Of a DNA stretch of 64,000 bases, positions 50,725-59,103 are shown one piece after another. Position numbers and translations under genes: made by a program. Source of the stretch: Nonomuraea thailandensis (GTDB lineage: Bacteria; Actinomycetota; Actinomycetes; Streptosporangiales; Streptosporangiaceae); NCBI RefSeq assembly GCF_024172165.1, contig NZ_JAMZEB010000002.1, positions 4,671,501-4,735,500 on the forward strand. Direction: 5' to 3'. Every line of letters begins with the position of its first letter. Positions within the stretch are counted from its first letter, which is position 1. The notes below the pieces were generated by a model. The model ran no database searches and was not told where the DNA came from. It saw nothing but the letters and a program-made list of their open reading frames with translations.

Positions 50725-51981
50725 ATGTCACCCGTGTCGTTGGCCATCGTCGGAGCCGGAGACCGCGGCACCGCGTACGCCCGGTGGGCGCTGGCGCATC
50801 CGGAACAGGTGCGGATCGTGGCCGTCGCCGACCCGTCGCGTGATCGGGCGCTGCCGCTCGCCCGCGAGAGCGGCGCCCGGCTCTTCCCGGGCTGGAGGCA
50901 GCTCGCTGACGAGGGCAGGATCGCCGACGCCGTCGTGATCGCGACCCAGGACGCCGACCACGCCGAGCCCGCCACGGCCTTCGCGGAGCTCGGCTACCAC
51001 CTGCTGGTGGAGAAGCCGCTGGCGCCGACCGAGGCCGAGTGCCGGGACATCGTGGCGGCCGTGGAGAAGGCCGGAGTGATCTTCGCCGTCTGTCACGTCC
51101 TGCGGTACGCGCCCTACACCGACACCGTCAGAGCCGTCGTGGAATCCGGGCGGATCGGGGAGATCGTCTCCGTCCAGCACCTCGAACCCGTCGGCTTCTG
51201 GCATCAGGCGCACTCCTACGTGCGAGGCAACTGGCGCCGGACGGACCAGTCGACGTTCATGCTGCTGGCCAAGTCCTGCCACGACATCGACTGGCTGCAG
51301 TACGTCGTGGGCCGGCCGGTGCGGAAGGTCGCCAGCTTCGGCGGGCTCAAGCACTTCCGGCCGGAGAACCGGCCGGAGGGGGCGGCCTCGCGATGCCTCG
51401 ACTGCGCCGTCGAGCCGGAGTGCCCGTACTCGGCCAAGCGGCTCTACTTCGACCGGCTCCGCCAGGGGCGGCACGGATGGCCGCTGAGTGTGGTCACCCC
51501 CGCCTTCACCGAGGAGGCGCTCACCGGCGCGCTCAGGCACGGCCGGTACGGCAGGTGCGTCTACGACTGCGACAACGACGTCGTCGATCACCAGGTCGTC
51601 GCCATGGAGTTCGAGGGAGGGGCGACCGGCACGTTCACGATGACCGCCTTCACCACCGGCGGGCACCGCCGTACCCGGATCTTCGGCACCCATGGCGAGC
51701 TGATGTGCGACGGCGAGCACGTGGAGGTCAAGGACTTCCGCACGGGCGAGTCCTCGGCCCTCGCGGTGACGGCGGGCGGGGACCCCACGGCGGGCGGCGG
51801 CCACGCGGGCGGCGACGAGCGGCTCATGGCCGCCTTCGTCGCCGCGGTCGCCACAGGAGACCGCTCCCTGGTCCGCTCCGGGCCGTCCGAATCCCTCGCC
51901 TCGCACCTCGCGGTCTTCGCCGCCGAGCGGGCCAGGCTCACCGACCAGATCGTCACCGTGGAACAGACACCCCCCTCATGA
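50725..51981 (+). CDS. Gfo/Idh/MocA family oxidoreductase
   Basis: A 418-residue NAD(P)-dependent sugar oxidoreductase. Rossmann motif IVGAGDRGTAYARWA, family motif LLVEKPLAPTEAEC, and the alpha/beta dimerisation domain. A Cys-rich loop CLDCAVEPECPYSAK (around 228) occurs in a subgroup and might bind metal. Start: ATG 50725 after GGAGAAGT. Eleven bp downstream of the ROK gene; probably oxidises the imported sugar or a derivative. Confidence 0.92.
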   Translation: MSPVSLAIVGAGDRGTAYARWALAHPEQVRIVAVADPSRDRALPLARESGARLFPGWRQLADEGRIADAVVIATQDADHAEPATAFAELGYHLLVEKPLAPTEAECRDIVAAVEKAGVIFAVCHVLRYAPYTDTVRAVVESGRIGEIVSVQHLEPVGFWHQAHSYVRGNWRRTDQSTFMLLAKSCHDIDWLQYVVGRPVRKVASFGGLKHFRPENRPEGAASRCLDCAVEPECPYSAKRLYFDRLRQGRHGWPLSVVTPAFTEEALTGALRHGRYGRCVYDCDNDVVDHQVVAMEFEGGATGTFTMTAFTTGGHRRTRIFGTHGELMCDGEHVEVKDFRTGESSALAVTAGGDPTAGGGHAGGDERLMAAFVAAVATGDRSLVRSGPSESLASHLAVFAAERARLTDQIVTVEQTPPS

Positions 51982-51994
51982 AAGGAACTCGCCG

Positions 51995-52963
51995 ATGCGG
52001 GCCGTCCTCAAGGCGCTGCTCTCGACGTTCTTCTCCTTGGCCCTTCTCCTGGGGCCGGTGCCCGCACACGCGGACACGCCCGATCCCGGCGGCTGGCCGA
52101 AGCCCCGGTTCCTCAGCTACAACGTGTGCGGCGCCGCGAAGCACTGCCCGCCGATCTACCAGAACTCCGTGACAGCCTGGCGGGACATGGTCGTCAGATC
52201 CATGGACCACTGGGACGCCGACCTGGTGATGTTGCAGGAGGTCTGCTACGAGCAGTGGACCCTGCTGCGCAACCACCTGGCGATCCGTTCCGGCGGGCCG
52301 AAGTACGACTCCGTGTGGGCGGCGGCCCGCACCGCGCCGGGGTGTTCCCGGTGGGACACCGACGGTGACCCCGACCTGCGCTTCGGTCTGGTGATCCTCG
52401 CCAAGGGAGAGGCCGGGACGATCAACAACGGCTCCCGCGTGGTGTACCCCCTTCCGGAGACGGACCCCGCCGGCACGATCGAGAACCGGATCATGCTGTG
52501 CGCCAGGGCTCCGATCACCGGCCGCCTGGTCCGCGCGTGCAACACCCACATCGCCCCGGGCGATCTCGGCACGGGCCAGGTCGCGCACGTCGCGAAGCTC
52601 ACCAGGGAGTTCGCCGCCATGGGGGATCCGGTGGTGCTGGCCGGCGACTTCAACGTGCTGCCCCACGACGACGCCCTCGACCCGCTCTACAACCATTCGG
52701 GTGGCCGGGGAGTGTTCCAGGAGGTCGACGAGAACGACAAGGACTTCTTCGGGGCCCGGTGCGACCGGAGCGAGGACCGCTGCCGGACCGGTGAGGCGAC
52801 GGCCCAGAAGCCGTGCTCGCCCGAGGTCACCGAGCCCGGGAAGATCGACTACATCTTCCTGAGCTACTACTGGTTCACGACCGTGCGCGGCGACTCGGCG
52901 GCCTGCACCAGCGGCATGTCGGACCATCACCTCCTGCGGGGCGCCGCCGCCTGGGAGCACTGA
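51995..52963 (+). CDS. secreted endonuclease/exonuclease/phosphatase-fold protein
   Basis: A 322-residue exported EEP-superfamily hydrolase: signal AVLKALLSTFFSLALLLGPV with AHA cleavage near 27; catalytic fold motifs LMLQEVCYEQW-type Glu (VMLQEVCYEQWTLL), NTHIAPGD, AGDFNVLPHDD and terminal SDHHLL. Several Cys pairs suit an extracellular protein. Could be a DNase, sphingomyelinase-like or phosphatase. Start: ATG 51995 with AAAGGA upstream. Follows the oxidoreductase after 13 bp; a hairpin follows at 53011. Confidence 0.88.
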   Translation: MRAVLKALLSTFFSLALLLGPVPAHADTPDPGGWPKPRFLSYNVCGAAKHCPPIYQNSVTAWRDMVVRSMDHWDADLVMLQEVCYEQWTLLRNHLAIRSGGPKYDSVWAAARTAPGCSRWDTDGDPDLRFGLVILAKGEAGTINNGSRVVYPLPETDPAGTIENRIMLCARAPITGRLVRACNTHIAPGDLGTGQVAHVAKLTREFAAMGDPVVLAGDFNVLPHDDALDPLYNHSGGRGVFQEVDENDKDFFGARCDRSEDRCRTGEATAQKPCSPEVTEPGKIDYIFLSYYWFTTVRGDSAACTSGMSDHHLLRGAAAWEH

Positions 52964-53010
52964 TCCCGGGCCGGAGATCCCGGGGCCTGCCGTCGAGCCA
53001 GGGGGCAAGC

Positions 53011-53046
53011 GGACCAGGCCTGCACCCGGAGGGGCAGGCCTGGTCC
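53011..53046. terminator. 13-bp perfect hairpin downstream of the secreted hydrolase gene
   Basis: GGACCAGGCCTGC (53011-53023) and GCAGGCCTGGTCC (53034-53046) pair perfectly around a 10-base loop, 48 bp after the EEP stop. Stability is high; it may act as a terminator for the ABC-ROK operon and for any leftward transcription. Confidence 0.75.
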
Positions 53047-53343
53047 GTCAACTGCGAGGGATTCTCGACGATCGCGGGATCGGGGTCGCCGGAGGTGCCG
53101 GGCGGCGGCGGGAGGATGGTGTTGCCGGAGCCCTGTGGGAAGAAGGGCACCGGGCCGCCCAGCGGCAGCGCCGGCTGGGCGCCCGCGCCCAGCCGGCAGG
53201 CCACGGGCGACCGCGTTGGCCGGGGTCATCGGGCCGACCGCGACCTGCGGGTTGTTGCGGTCGCCGCCGGCCTCGTAGACGGGCTCATCACGCGACGGGC
53301 CGGTCGGCAGCTTGACCGGCGCGAGCCGGCCGGGCTCATGCAC
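53047..53343 (-). pseudogene. degenerate open frame of unknown family
   Basis: GTG 53343 opens a frame with VKLPTGPSRDEPVYEAGGDR and VAVGPMTPANAVA; the natural continuation lies in another frame as ACRLGAGAQPALPLGGPVPF, QGSGNTILPPPPGTS, VENPSQLTDQACP. One frameshift near 53195 explains this. The Pro/Gly-rich end resembles tails of some exported actinobacterial proteins (possibly Mce-associated), but I do not recognise it with confidence. It overlaps the ABC-2-like remnant by eight bases. Confidence 0.4.
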
Positions 53344-53698
53344 GCGTCGTGAGCTGCGCGCGCACCCACAGGTAGCCGAGCAACGCGAGCCCGGCGCACC
53401 CGGCGATCGCCATGATGACCTGGCCCGCCGCCGGCGGGCCGGTCAGCAGGCCGCGCAGGGTCTCGATGAGCGGGGTGAACGACGATGGAGCCGATGGCCG
53501 CGCCCCCGGCCCCTTCCTGCCGGCGGGCACGAGCCCGACGATGATCCCGATGGCCACGAGGCTGCCGAGCATGACGTCGTAGTGGGCCAGCGGGCTCCGC
53601 ATGGTGTGGCGGAAGTCGATGCCGTCCAGCAGGATCTTGTCCTCGTGCGCCTTACGCGGCGTCGCGGCCGCGATCACTGAACCGTTCATGGCCGTCAC
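53336..53698 (-). pseudogene. remnant of an ABC-2 type transporter permease
   Basis: A 120-codon frame whose last third, FTPLIETLRGLLTGPPAAGQ and ALLGYLWVRAQLTTRA, matches the C-terminus of ABC-2 permeases (PFTPIIETLRGLLLG type). The first part contains IDFRHTMRSPLAHYDVMLGS, similar to an N-terminal region of such permeases, with most of the protein missing between them. Family length is about 240-280. Judged a decayed gene with internal deletion. Confidence 0.6.
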
Positions 53699-53735
53699 GG
53701 TCGCGGACCGCTCTGATGCCCGGCCGATCTCGCGC

Positions 53736-53780
53736 TGACACGGCCACTGACACGGCCACTGACACAGCCACTGGCACGGC
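53736..53780. repeat. 12-bp tandem repeat, about 3.75 copies
   Basis: Unit TGACACGGCCAC at 53736-53747 and 53748-53759 is identical; the third copy has one change (ACAG for ACGG) and the fourth is partial with one change. Located between transporter remnants and the monooxygenase operon. Confidence 0.85.
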
Positions 53781-53974
53781 CGGCCGGAGGGCTACGCCGG
53801 CTTCCCGGCTCCCGTGCCCGAGGCGCTGCCCGTCCGGCCGGTCTCGCGCGCCCGCCGCCCCGGCTGCTCCGGCTCCCGGCCGCCGGCGCACGCACCCGCG
53901 GCCCGCTGTTCCTCGCCCGCGTCCTGCCGGACTAGCGACGGCGTCGCCGGCGCGGGTCCCGACGGCCCGGCAAG

Positions 53975-53990
53975 AAACAGCCGACTGTTT
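53975..53990. promoter_or_regulatory. operator-like inverted repeat upstream of tmoA
   Basis: AAACAG (53975-53980), spacer CCGA, CTGTTT (53985-53990): perfect 6-bp arms with a 4-bp spacer, 61 bp upstream of the tmoA ATG, overlapping a TTTACA-like -35. A regulator gene is not adjacent. Confidence 0.5.
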
Positions 53991-54050
53991 ACATTCATCC
54001 GGATTGCATTTATGAACAGATGGGACGGACGCCGGGTCCGGGAGGCCATC

Positions 54051-55535
54051 ATGCCGAAACTCTCGCGCAGCGACTGGTACGACCTGTCGCGCGACACGAA
54101 TTGGACTTTCCGCTACGTCACCGAGGAAGCGGCATTCCCGGAGGAGTTGTCCGGCTCCCACCGCGTCCCCGGTGATGGATGGGAGCGATGGGACGAGCCG
54201 TACAAGATCAGTTATCGGGAATACGTGCACAACCAGGTCACCAAGGACACCACGACTTACTCGCTCAAGAACGCGGTCGGCCGCTCGAAACTGTTCGACC
54301 AGCTCGACCCCGGCTGGAAATCCGTGATTCTGGCCCATTACGGCGCCATCACCATGCCCGAATTCCTGGCCTCGATCGGGGAGGCGCGCATGGCCCGGTT
54401 CGGGCGGGCCGCGGCCTGGCGCAACACCGCGACCTTCGGCGCGCTGGACGAGATGCGGCACGGCCAGATCCAGGCGTTCTTCCCCTACGGGCTGCTGGAC
54501 AAGGAGCCACGTGCCGACTGGGCGCTCAAGGCGTTCCACACCGACAACTGGGTGGTGCTCGCCGTACGGCACCTGTTCGACGACATGTTCCTGGCCAATG
54601 ACGCGGTCTCCATGGCGCTGCAGCTCACTTTCACGTTCGAGACGGGTTTCACGAACCTGCAGTTCCTCGGCATGGCGGCGGACGCGATGGACGTGGGCGA
54701 CCTGGAGTTCGGGGCGCTCATCTCCAGCATCCAGACCGATGAGGCCCGTCATTCCCAGCAGGGCGAGCCGACCATCAAGATATTGATCGAGAACGGTCAC
54801 AAGGAATGGGGTCAGTTCCTCATCGACCATATGTTCTGGCGGTCGTGGCGGGCCTTCGCCGTGCTCACCGGCCTGTCGATGGACTATTACACGCCGCTGG
54901 AAAGCCGGCGGATGTCGTTCAAGGAATTCATCGAGGACTGGGTGATCAAGCAGTTCGCGGAGCAGTTCCACGATTTCGGTCTGGACCGCCCCTGGTATTG
55001 GGCGGAGTTCGTCCGCGAGCTCTCCTGGTATCACCACGCCATTCATCTGGGCGTGTGGACCTACCGGCCCACCGTGTGGTGGAACCCGGACGCGGGGGCG
55101 TCGGCCGCCGAGCGCGCGTGGCTGGAGGAGAAGTATCCGGGGTGGAACGACACCTTCGGCCGGAACTGGGACGTCATCCAGGGTAACCTGCGCAAGGGGG
55201 ACGTCGCGGCGACGTTCCCCGAGACCCTGCCGCTCATGTGCAACCTCTGCCAGATCCCCATCGTCCGGCCCGCCGGCGTCACGGCCGGCGCCCTCGACTC
55301 GCCAGCGCCGCTGCGGCACACGTACGAGGGCCGGACCTACCTGTTCTGCTCCGAACCGTGCAAGTGGATCTTCACTTCCCGGCCGGAGCGGTTCGCCGGG
55401 CACAAGTCGCTCGTCGACCGCCTGCTCAGCGGCGACATCACCCCGCCCGACCTGGGCGGCGTGCTGCGCTACATGGGGCTGTCCGAGGCCGAGCAGGGCC
55501 GCGACGCCACCGACTACGACTGGGCTCACCGATAG
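54051..55535 (+). CDS. tmoA: toluene/alkene monooxygenase hydroxylase alpha subunit (diiron)
   Basis: A 494-residue catalytic subunit of a four-component soluble diiron monooxygenase, which hydroxylates aromatics or epoxidises alkenes. With ATG 54051 as start, the diiron ligands fall exactly at the numbering of toluene 4-monooxygenase: Glu104, Glu134, His137, Glu197, Glu231, His234, with Thr201 also conserved (ETGFTN). Start also has GGGAGG five bases upstream; ATG 54012 is rejected. C-terminal PETLPLMCNLCQIPIV and FCSEPCKWIFTSRPERF match the family, the latter with Cys residues unlike TmoA. First gene of a five-gene operon; codon GC is a little lower than in neighbours. Confidence 0.95.
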   Translation: MPKLSRSDWYDLSRDTNWTFRYVTEEAAFPEELSGSHRVPGDGWERWDEPYKISYREYVHNQVTKDTTTYSLKNAVGRSKLFDQLDPGWKSVILAHYGAITMPEFLASIGEARMARFGRAAAWRNTATFGALDEMRHGQIQAFFPYGLLDKEPRADWALKAFHTDNWVVLAVRHLFDDMFLANDAVSMALQLTFTFETGFTNLQFLGMAADAMDVGDLEFGALISSIQTDEARHSQQGEPTIKILIENGHKEWGQFLIDHMFWRSWRAFAVLTGLSMDYYTPLESRRMSFKEFIEDWVIKQFAEQFHDFGLDRPWYWAEFVRELSWYHHAIHLGVWTYRPTVWWNPDAGASAAERAWLEEKYPGWNDTFGRNWDVIQGNLRKGDVAATFPETLPLMCNLCQIPIVRPAGVTAGALDSPAPLRHTYEGRTYLFCSEPCKWIFTSRPERFAGHKSLVDRLLSGDITPPDLGGVLRYMGLSEAEQGRDATDYDWAHR

Positions 55536-55552
55536 AGACCTGAGGAGGGTCC

Positions 55553-55804
55553 ATGGCGCTGCTGCCGCTGTCCGCGAGCTTCCGGGGCGACATCGCGGTG
55601 CTGCTCGTCCTGGTGGACGACCAGGACACCGCCGAGGTCGTCGGCCAGAAGATCGCCGTTCACGTCGCCGGCCGCCGGGTGCCGGCCGCCCCGGGCCCCG
55701 TCCGCGTACGTCACGAGGGCCGGGTCCTGCCCGCCGGCCGGCGCGTCGGCGAGGCGGGTGTGGGCCCGCTGGACTACGTGGAAGCGTTCTACGATGAGCG
55801 CTGA
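55553..55804 (+). CDS. tmoB: toluene monooxygenase hydroxylase gamma subunit
   Basis: An 83-residue ubiquitin-fold subunit (TmoB family, about 84-90 residues): LPLSASFRGDIAVLLVLVDD, VGQKIAVHVAGRRVPAAPGP, VRVRHEGRVLPAGRRVGEAG and the terminal LDYVEAFYDE. It stabilises the alpha-beta hydroxylase. RBS GAGGAGG upstream of ATG 55553. Its stop overlaps the ferredoxin start. Confidence 0.9.
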   Translation: MALLPLSASFRGDIAVLLVLVDDQDTAEVVGQKIAVHVAGRRVPAAPGPVRVRHEGRVLPAGRRVGEAGVGPLDYVEAFYDER

Positions 55805-56150
55805 CCTCCGCTGGCTGCCCGCCACCACGCTGGACGAGCTGTGGGAGGGCGACCTCGCCGAGGTCGAGGTGGGCGGCGACGCGGTGCTGCTGGCGCACCT
55901 GCCGGGCGGCGAGCTGCGGGCCTACCAGGCGCTCTGCCCGCACTCGGAGTTCCCGCTGGTCGCGGGCGACCTCGACGGCCGCGTGCTCACCTGCGCGGCC
56001 CACGGATGGGAGTTCGACCTCGTCACGGGCCGGGGGCTCAACCCGGGCACGTGCCGCCTGTACGCCTTCCCCGTGCGGCTGGAAGGGGAGCGGATCGACG
56101 TCGCGGTGCCGGCTGACGGCCTGCGTCACCACAACCGTTGCCGCGGGTAG
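55794..56150 (+). CDS. tmoC: Rieske-type ferredoxin of the toluene monooxygenase
   Basis: A 118-residue Rieske protein that passes electrons from a reductase to the hydroxylase. The [2Fe-2S] ligands are Cys and His of CPHSEFPLVAGDLDG and Cys and His of LTCAAHGWEFDLVTG (C-x-H, 15-17 residues, C-x2-H). The start ATG 55794 lies inside the tmoB end (11-base overlap). Order and length agree with TmoC. Confidence 0.93.
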   Translation: MSADLRWLPATTLDELWEGDLAEVEVGGDAVLLAHLPGGELRAYQALCPHSEFPLVAGDLDGRVLTCAAHGWEFDLVTGRGLNPGTCRLYAFPVRLEGERIDVAVPADGLRHHNRCRG

Positions 56151-56176
56151 CCGCGCGACCAGTGAGGAGCCCGCTC

Positions 56177-56482
56177 GTGGCAGAGGACCGGAGGCGGCTG
56201 GTGGGACCGGTGGTGCGGGGATTCGACCCGGACGTGGTGGACGCGCTGCTGACCGCGATCGAGCACGACAATCCCGGCAAGGAACTGCTGGTGGAGGACC
56301 ACGGCGGCTACGTGCGCATCCACGCGCCGCTGCGGCTGCGGGTCACCCGCGCCAGCCTGGAGGAGGCCGCGGGCCGCGCCTTCCCGCTGTCCGGCCTCGA
56401 ACCGGCCATGGCGAGCTTCGCCGGCCGGATGCGCTACGAGGGCGACGACGAGCTCATCTGGTACCTGACCAGGGAGGACTGA
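56177..56482 (+). CDS. tmoD: monooxygenase effector (coupling) protein
   Basis: A 101-residue MmoB/DmpM-type effector: VGPVVRGFDPDVVDALLTAI, NPGKELLVEDHGGYVRIHAP and LEEAAGRAFPLSGLEPAMAS. Such proteins bind the hydroxylase and gate oxygen activation without cofactors. Start: GTG 56177 with GAGGAG upstream; GTG 56162 is in frame and possible. It ends 2 bp before tmoE. Confidence 0.9.
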   Translation: MAEDRRRLVGPVVRGFDPDVVDALLTAIEHDNPGKELLVEDHGGYVRIHAPLRLRVTRASLEEAAGRAFPLSGLEPAMASFAGRMRYEGDDELIWYLTRED

Positions 56483-56484
56483 CC

Positions 56485-57495
56485 ATGGCAACGGCAGGCG
56501 ACCCGCGCCGGCGGCGCACCTGGAGCCTGTTCGACGGCGAGCGCCGCAGGCCCGACGAGTACGACATCGTCACCCGGGGCTTCCACTACCACTTCGGCCG
56601 CCGGCCGGCGCCGTTCGACCTCGACCCGCGCAGCGCGATCAACCAGTGGTACCTGCGATACCGGGAGGGCTCGCTGCTGCAGGCGCCGGGCTGGGACGGC
56701 TTCCGCGACCCCGGACGGCTCAACTACCGGCGCTACGTCGCGCTGCAGAACGACCGCGAGATCTACGCCGAAGGCGTCGTGGACAGCTTCGAGGCCGGCG
56801 ACCACGACGCGCGGCTCGATCCCGCCTGGGTCGCGGTGCTCGGCCGCGCGTACCTGCCGGCCCGCTTCGCCCTGCACGTCCTGCAGATCACCAGCATGTA
56901 CGTCGCCCAGCTCGGCCCCGGCGCGGCCATCACGAACGCGGCCCTGTTCCAGGGCGCCGACGAACTGCGCGCCCTGCAGTGGATCGCCTACCGGGCCAAG
57001 TCGCTGTCTCTCACCCACGGGGCCGCCCTCGCCGACAGCGGAGCGACGCGTGCCGTCTGGGAGGACGACCCCGCCTGGCAGCCGGCCCGTGAAGCCCTGG
57101 AGCTGCTGCTGCTCGCCTACGACTGGGGCGAGGCGTTCGTGGCGCTCAACCTCGTCGTCAAGCCCGCCTTCGACGCGCTGTTCAAGGAGTCCTTCGCCGA
57201 CCTGGCCGACGCCCACGGCGACGGCCTGACCGCTCGGCTGCTCAAGGACTCCGGCGCCGACACCGCCCGCAGCCAGGCGTGGAGCACGGCCCTGGCCCGC
57301 TACGCGCTCGCCGCCCGCCCGGAGAACCTGAAGGCCGTCACCGGCTGGGAGCACACCTGGACGCCGCGCGCCACCGCGGCGGTCGAGGGTCTGGCCGCCG
57401 TGTTCGCCACGGCCCCGCACCCCGCCGACCCCCGCGAGGTGGTGGCCGCCGTCACCACCTCCGCCGAGCGGCTCAGGGCGGCGATCCTGAGCTGA
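56485..57495 (+). CDS. tmoE: toluene monooxygenase hydroxylase beta subunit
   Basis: A 336-residue subunit of the ferritin-like fold lacking iron ligands: RRRTWSLFDGERRRPDEYDI, INQWYLRYREGSLLQAPGWD, FRDPGRLNYRRYVALQND (typical N-terminal beta-subunit pattern), LQWIAYRAKSLSLTHG. Pairs with TmoA. Start: ATG 56485 two bases after the tmoD stop. No sixth gene (FAD/[2Fe-2S] reductase, TmoF) follows. Confidence 0.93.
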   Translation: MATAGDPRRRRTWSLFDGERRRPDEYDIVTRGFHYHFGRRPAPFDLDPRSAINQWYLRYREGSLLQAPGWDGFRDPGRLNYRRYVALQNDREIYAEGVVDSFEAGDHDARLDPAWVAVLGRAYLPARFALHVLQITSMYVAQLGPGAAITNAALFQGADELRALQWIAYRAKSLSLTHGAALADSGATRAVWEDDPAWQPAREALELLLLAYDWGEAFVALNLVVKPAFDALFKESFADLADAHGDGLTARLLKDSGADTARSQAWSTALARYALAARPENLKAVTGWEHTWTPRATAAVEGLAAVFATAPHPADPREVVAAVTTSAERLRAAILS

Positions 57496-57608
57496 GGCGC
57501 ACGGGGCTCACAGGGCCGAACCAGTGCCATGACCTTGCTCGTGCCGGAGTGGCGAGCGCCGCCGCGAACGCCCGTGGAGGTCACGACCGTTCCCGGTGAC
57601 ACGGCGAT

Positions 57609-57893
57609 TCAGCGGCGCGCGCGGCTCCACATGATCAGCCCGGCGACGAACGATCCGAGCAGGACCGGCGACAGGACCGCGAGGGCGCCCCACACGAAGA
57701 GGCCGATATAGCCGAGCGCGGACGAACCGTACGTCGGGTCGGCGTCGGCGGCGGCGAGCAGCCCCAGGCCGAGGACGACACCGGCCACCGTGAGCACGAT
57801 CGGCGTCCACAGCAGCACGTGGGCCCACACACGGTACTTACGGCTGTGGACACGCCGGATCGGCGGCACGTTCGGCTGCGGGGAGTAGTTCAT
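57609..57893 (-). CDS. small membrane protein
   Basis: A 94-residue protein with two transmembrane segments (WAHVLLWTPIVLTVAGVVLG; ALGYIGLFVWGALAVLSPVL) and a basic C-terminus (MWSRARR). No family recognised. Start: ATG 57893 (MNYSPQPNV); longer frames upstream lack coding character. Convergent with tmoE. Confidence 0.6.
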   Translation of the reverse strand: MNYSPQPNVPPIRRVHSRKYRVWAHVLLWTPIVLTVAGVVLGLGLLAAADADPTYGSSALGYIGLFVWGALAVLSPVLLGSFVAGLIMWSRARR

Positions 57894-58053
57894 GCCGCAT
57901 TTGTACCAGCCCGTGTGGCCCCGGCACCGCCATGACCGGCCCCGGAGCGGTGCCACGGCCGGCGGCGACGGCGGGTGACGGCCGCGTGAGGGGGCGATGA
58001 ACACTCTCCGCACGCTCTGTCCGGTTTGACGATCACACCAGCACAATGTCGCC

Positions 58054-58854
58054 GTGATCCGATTTCTCCTGATGCACCTGCGTGTCCTGCTGGCCGGCTG
58101 CCTGGCGGCGGCGGGGCTGCTGTCGTTCTCCGGCGGCGCCGCCGTGGCCGCCACGCAGCCCCCGGCAGGGCGGCCGCCGTACTCGCTGCTCCAGATGAAC
58201 CTCTGCCTCAGCGGCTACGCCGGTTGCTACGGCAGGACGCAGTACCCGAAGATCCTCGACGAGACGGTGGAGCGCATCCAGGCCGACGACGTCAACGCGG
58301 TCACCCTCAACGAGGCGTGCAGCGGCGACGTGGCGCAGATCGCCGAGCGCACCGGCTACCACTACCGCTTCGCCACCGTCATCTACAACGGCGCGCCGCT
58401 GGCCTGCAAGACGCCGGCCGGGCGCGGCGAGTTCGGCAACGCCGTGCTCACCAAGGAGGCGATCCGCGCCGCCGAGGACGCGCCCTACTCCGTGTTCAGC
58501 GGCGTCGAGCAGCGGCGCTGGCTCTGCGTGACGACCGCCCGCGGCGTGGACGTGTGCACCAGCCACCTGTCCACCGACGGCGAGGCCGCCGGCTCCGCCA
58601 ACTCCACCCAGTGCGGCGAGCTCGCGCAGGTGCTCGCCTCCCGCGCGGGCCGGCCGGTCGTCTTCGCCGGGGACGTCAACCGCCGCGCGTCGTGCGCGCC
58701 CGAGGGCCTGTGGACGCTGACCGACGCGGCCGCGAGCCAGGCTCCCGGCATCCAGCACGCCTACGGCAACCTCACGGAGGCGGAGCTGGAGATCGAGCGG
58801 ACCACGTACACCGATCACGACGCACTCGTGATCCGCGGCGGCCTGACCAAGTAA
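58054..58854 (+). CDS. secreted endonuclease/exonuclease/phosphatase-like protein
   Basis: A 266-residue exported protein: signal LRVLLAGCLAAAGLLSFSGG, cleavage near residue 33. EEP-fold features in order: YSLLQMNLCLSGYAGCYG, VNAVTLNEACSGDVAQIAER (Glu), VDVCTSHLST, VVFAGDVNRR and TDHDALVI. Conserved Cys pairs suggest disulfides. A second member of the superfamily in this window, only distantly similar to the one at 51995. Start GTG 58054 or ATG 58072. Confidence 0.83.
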   Translation: MIRFLLMHLRVLLAGCLAAAGLLSFSGGAAVAATQPPAGRPPYSLLQMNLCLSGYAGCYGRTQYPKILDETVERIQADDVNAVTLNEACSGDVAQIAERTGYHYRFATVIYNGAPLACKTPAGRGEFGNAVLTKEAIRAAEDAPYSVFSGVEQRRWLCVTTARGVDVCTSHLSTDGEAAGSANSTQCGELAQVLASRAGRPVVFAGDVNRRASCAPEGLWTLTDAAASQAPGIQHAYGNLTEAELEIERTTYTDHDALVIRGGLTK

Positions 58855-59103
58855 CGCCTGACCTGCGGGGCCTGGCCAGGATGGACAGGGGCGCCACCCC
58901 GGTCCCGCCGCCTGATCTCACCCGCCTCCTCGACCAGGCCGATCGGGGAGGCGGTACGCTCCGGCCGGGCCAGGCCAAGGCTCGCCTGCTCAGGCGATCG
59001 CCTTCTCGACCGCCCGCCGGTCCACGAGCGTGAAGCCCCGTCCACCCGGACGGCTCCGTCACGGTAAAGTACTGGCGGACTTTCTTCGAGGTGGACGGCA
59101 CGT

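Larger units (their letters stand above)
53699..54050. other. repeat-containing intergenic region upstream of the monooxygenase operon
   Basis: No gene recognised. It contains four tandem copies of a 12-bp unit (TGACACGGCCAC type, 53736-53780, last copies imperfect) and an operator-like inverted repeat at 53975-53990. A shift to lower GC begins near 53970, close to the operon start. Confidence 0.6.

Noticed and set aside
53736..53780. 12-bp repeats considered as iterons or a replication origin
   Set aside because: Only about four copies, GC-rich, with no replication gene nearby.
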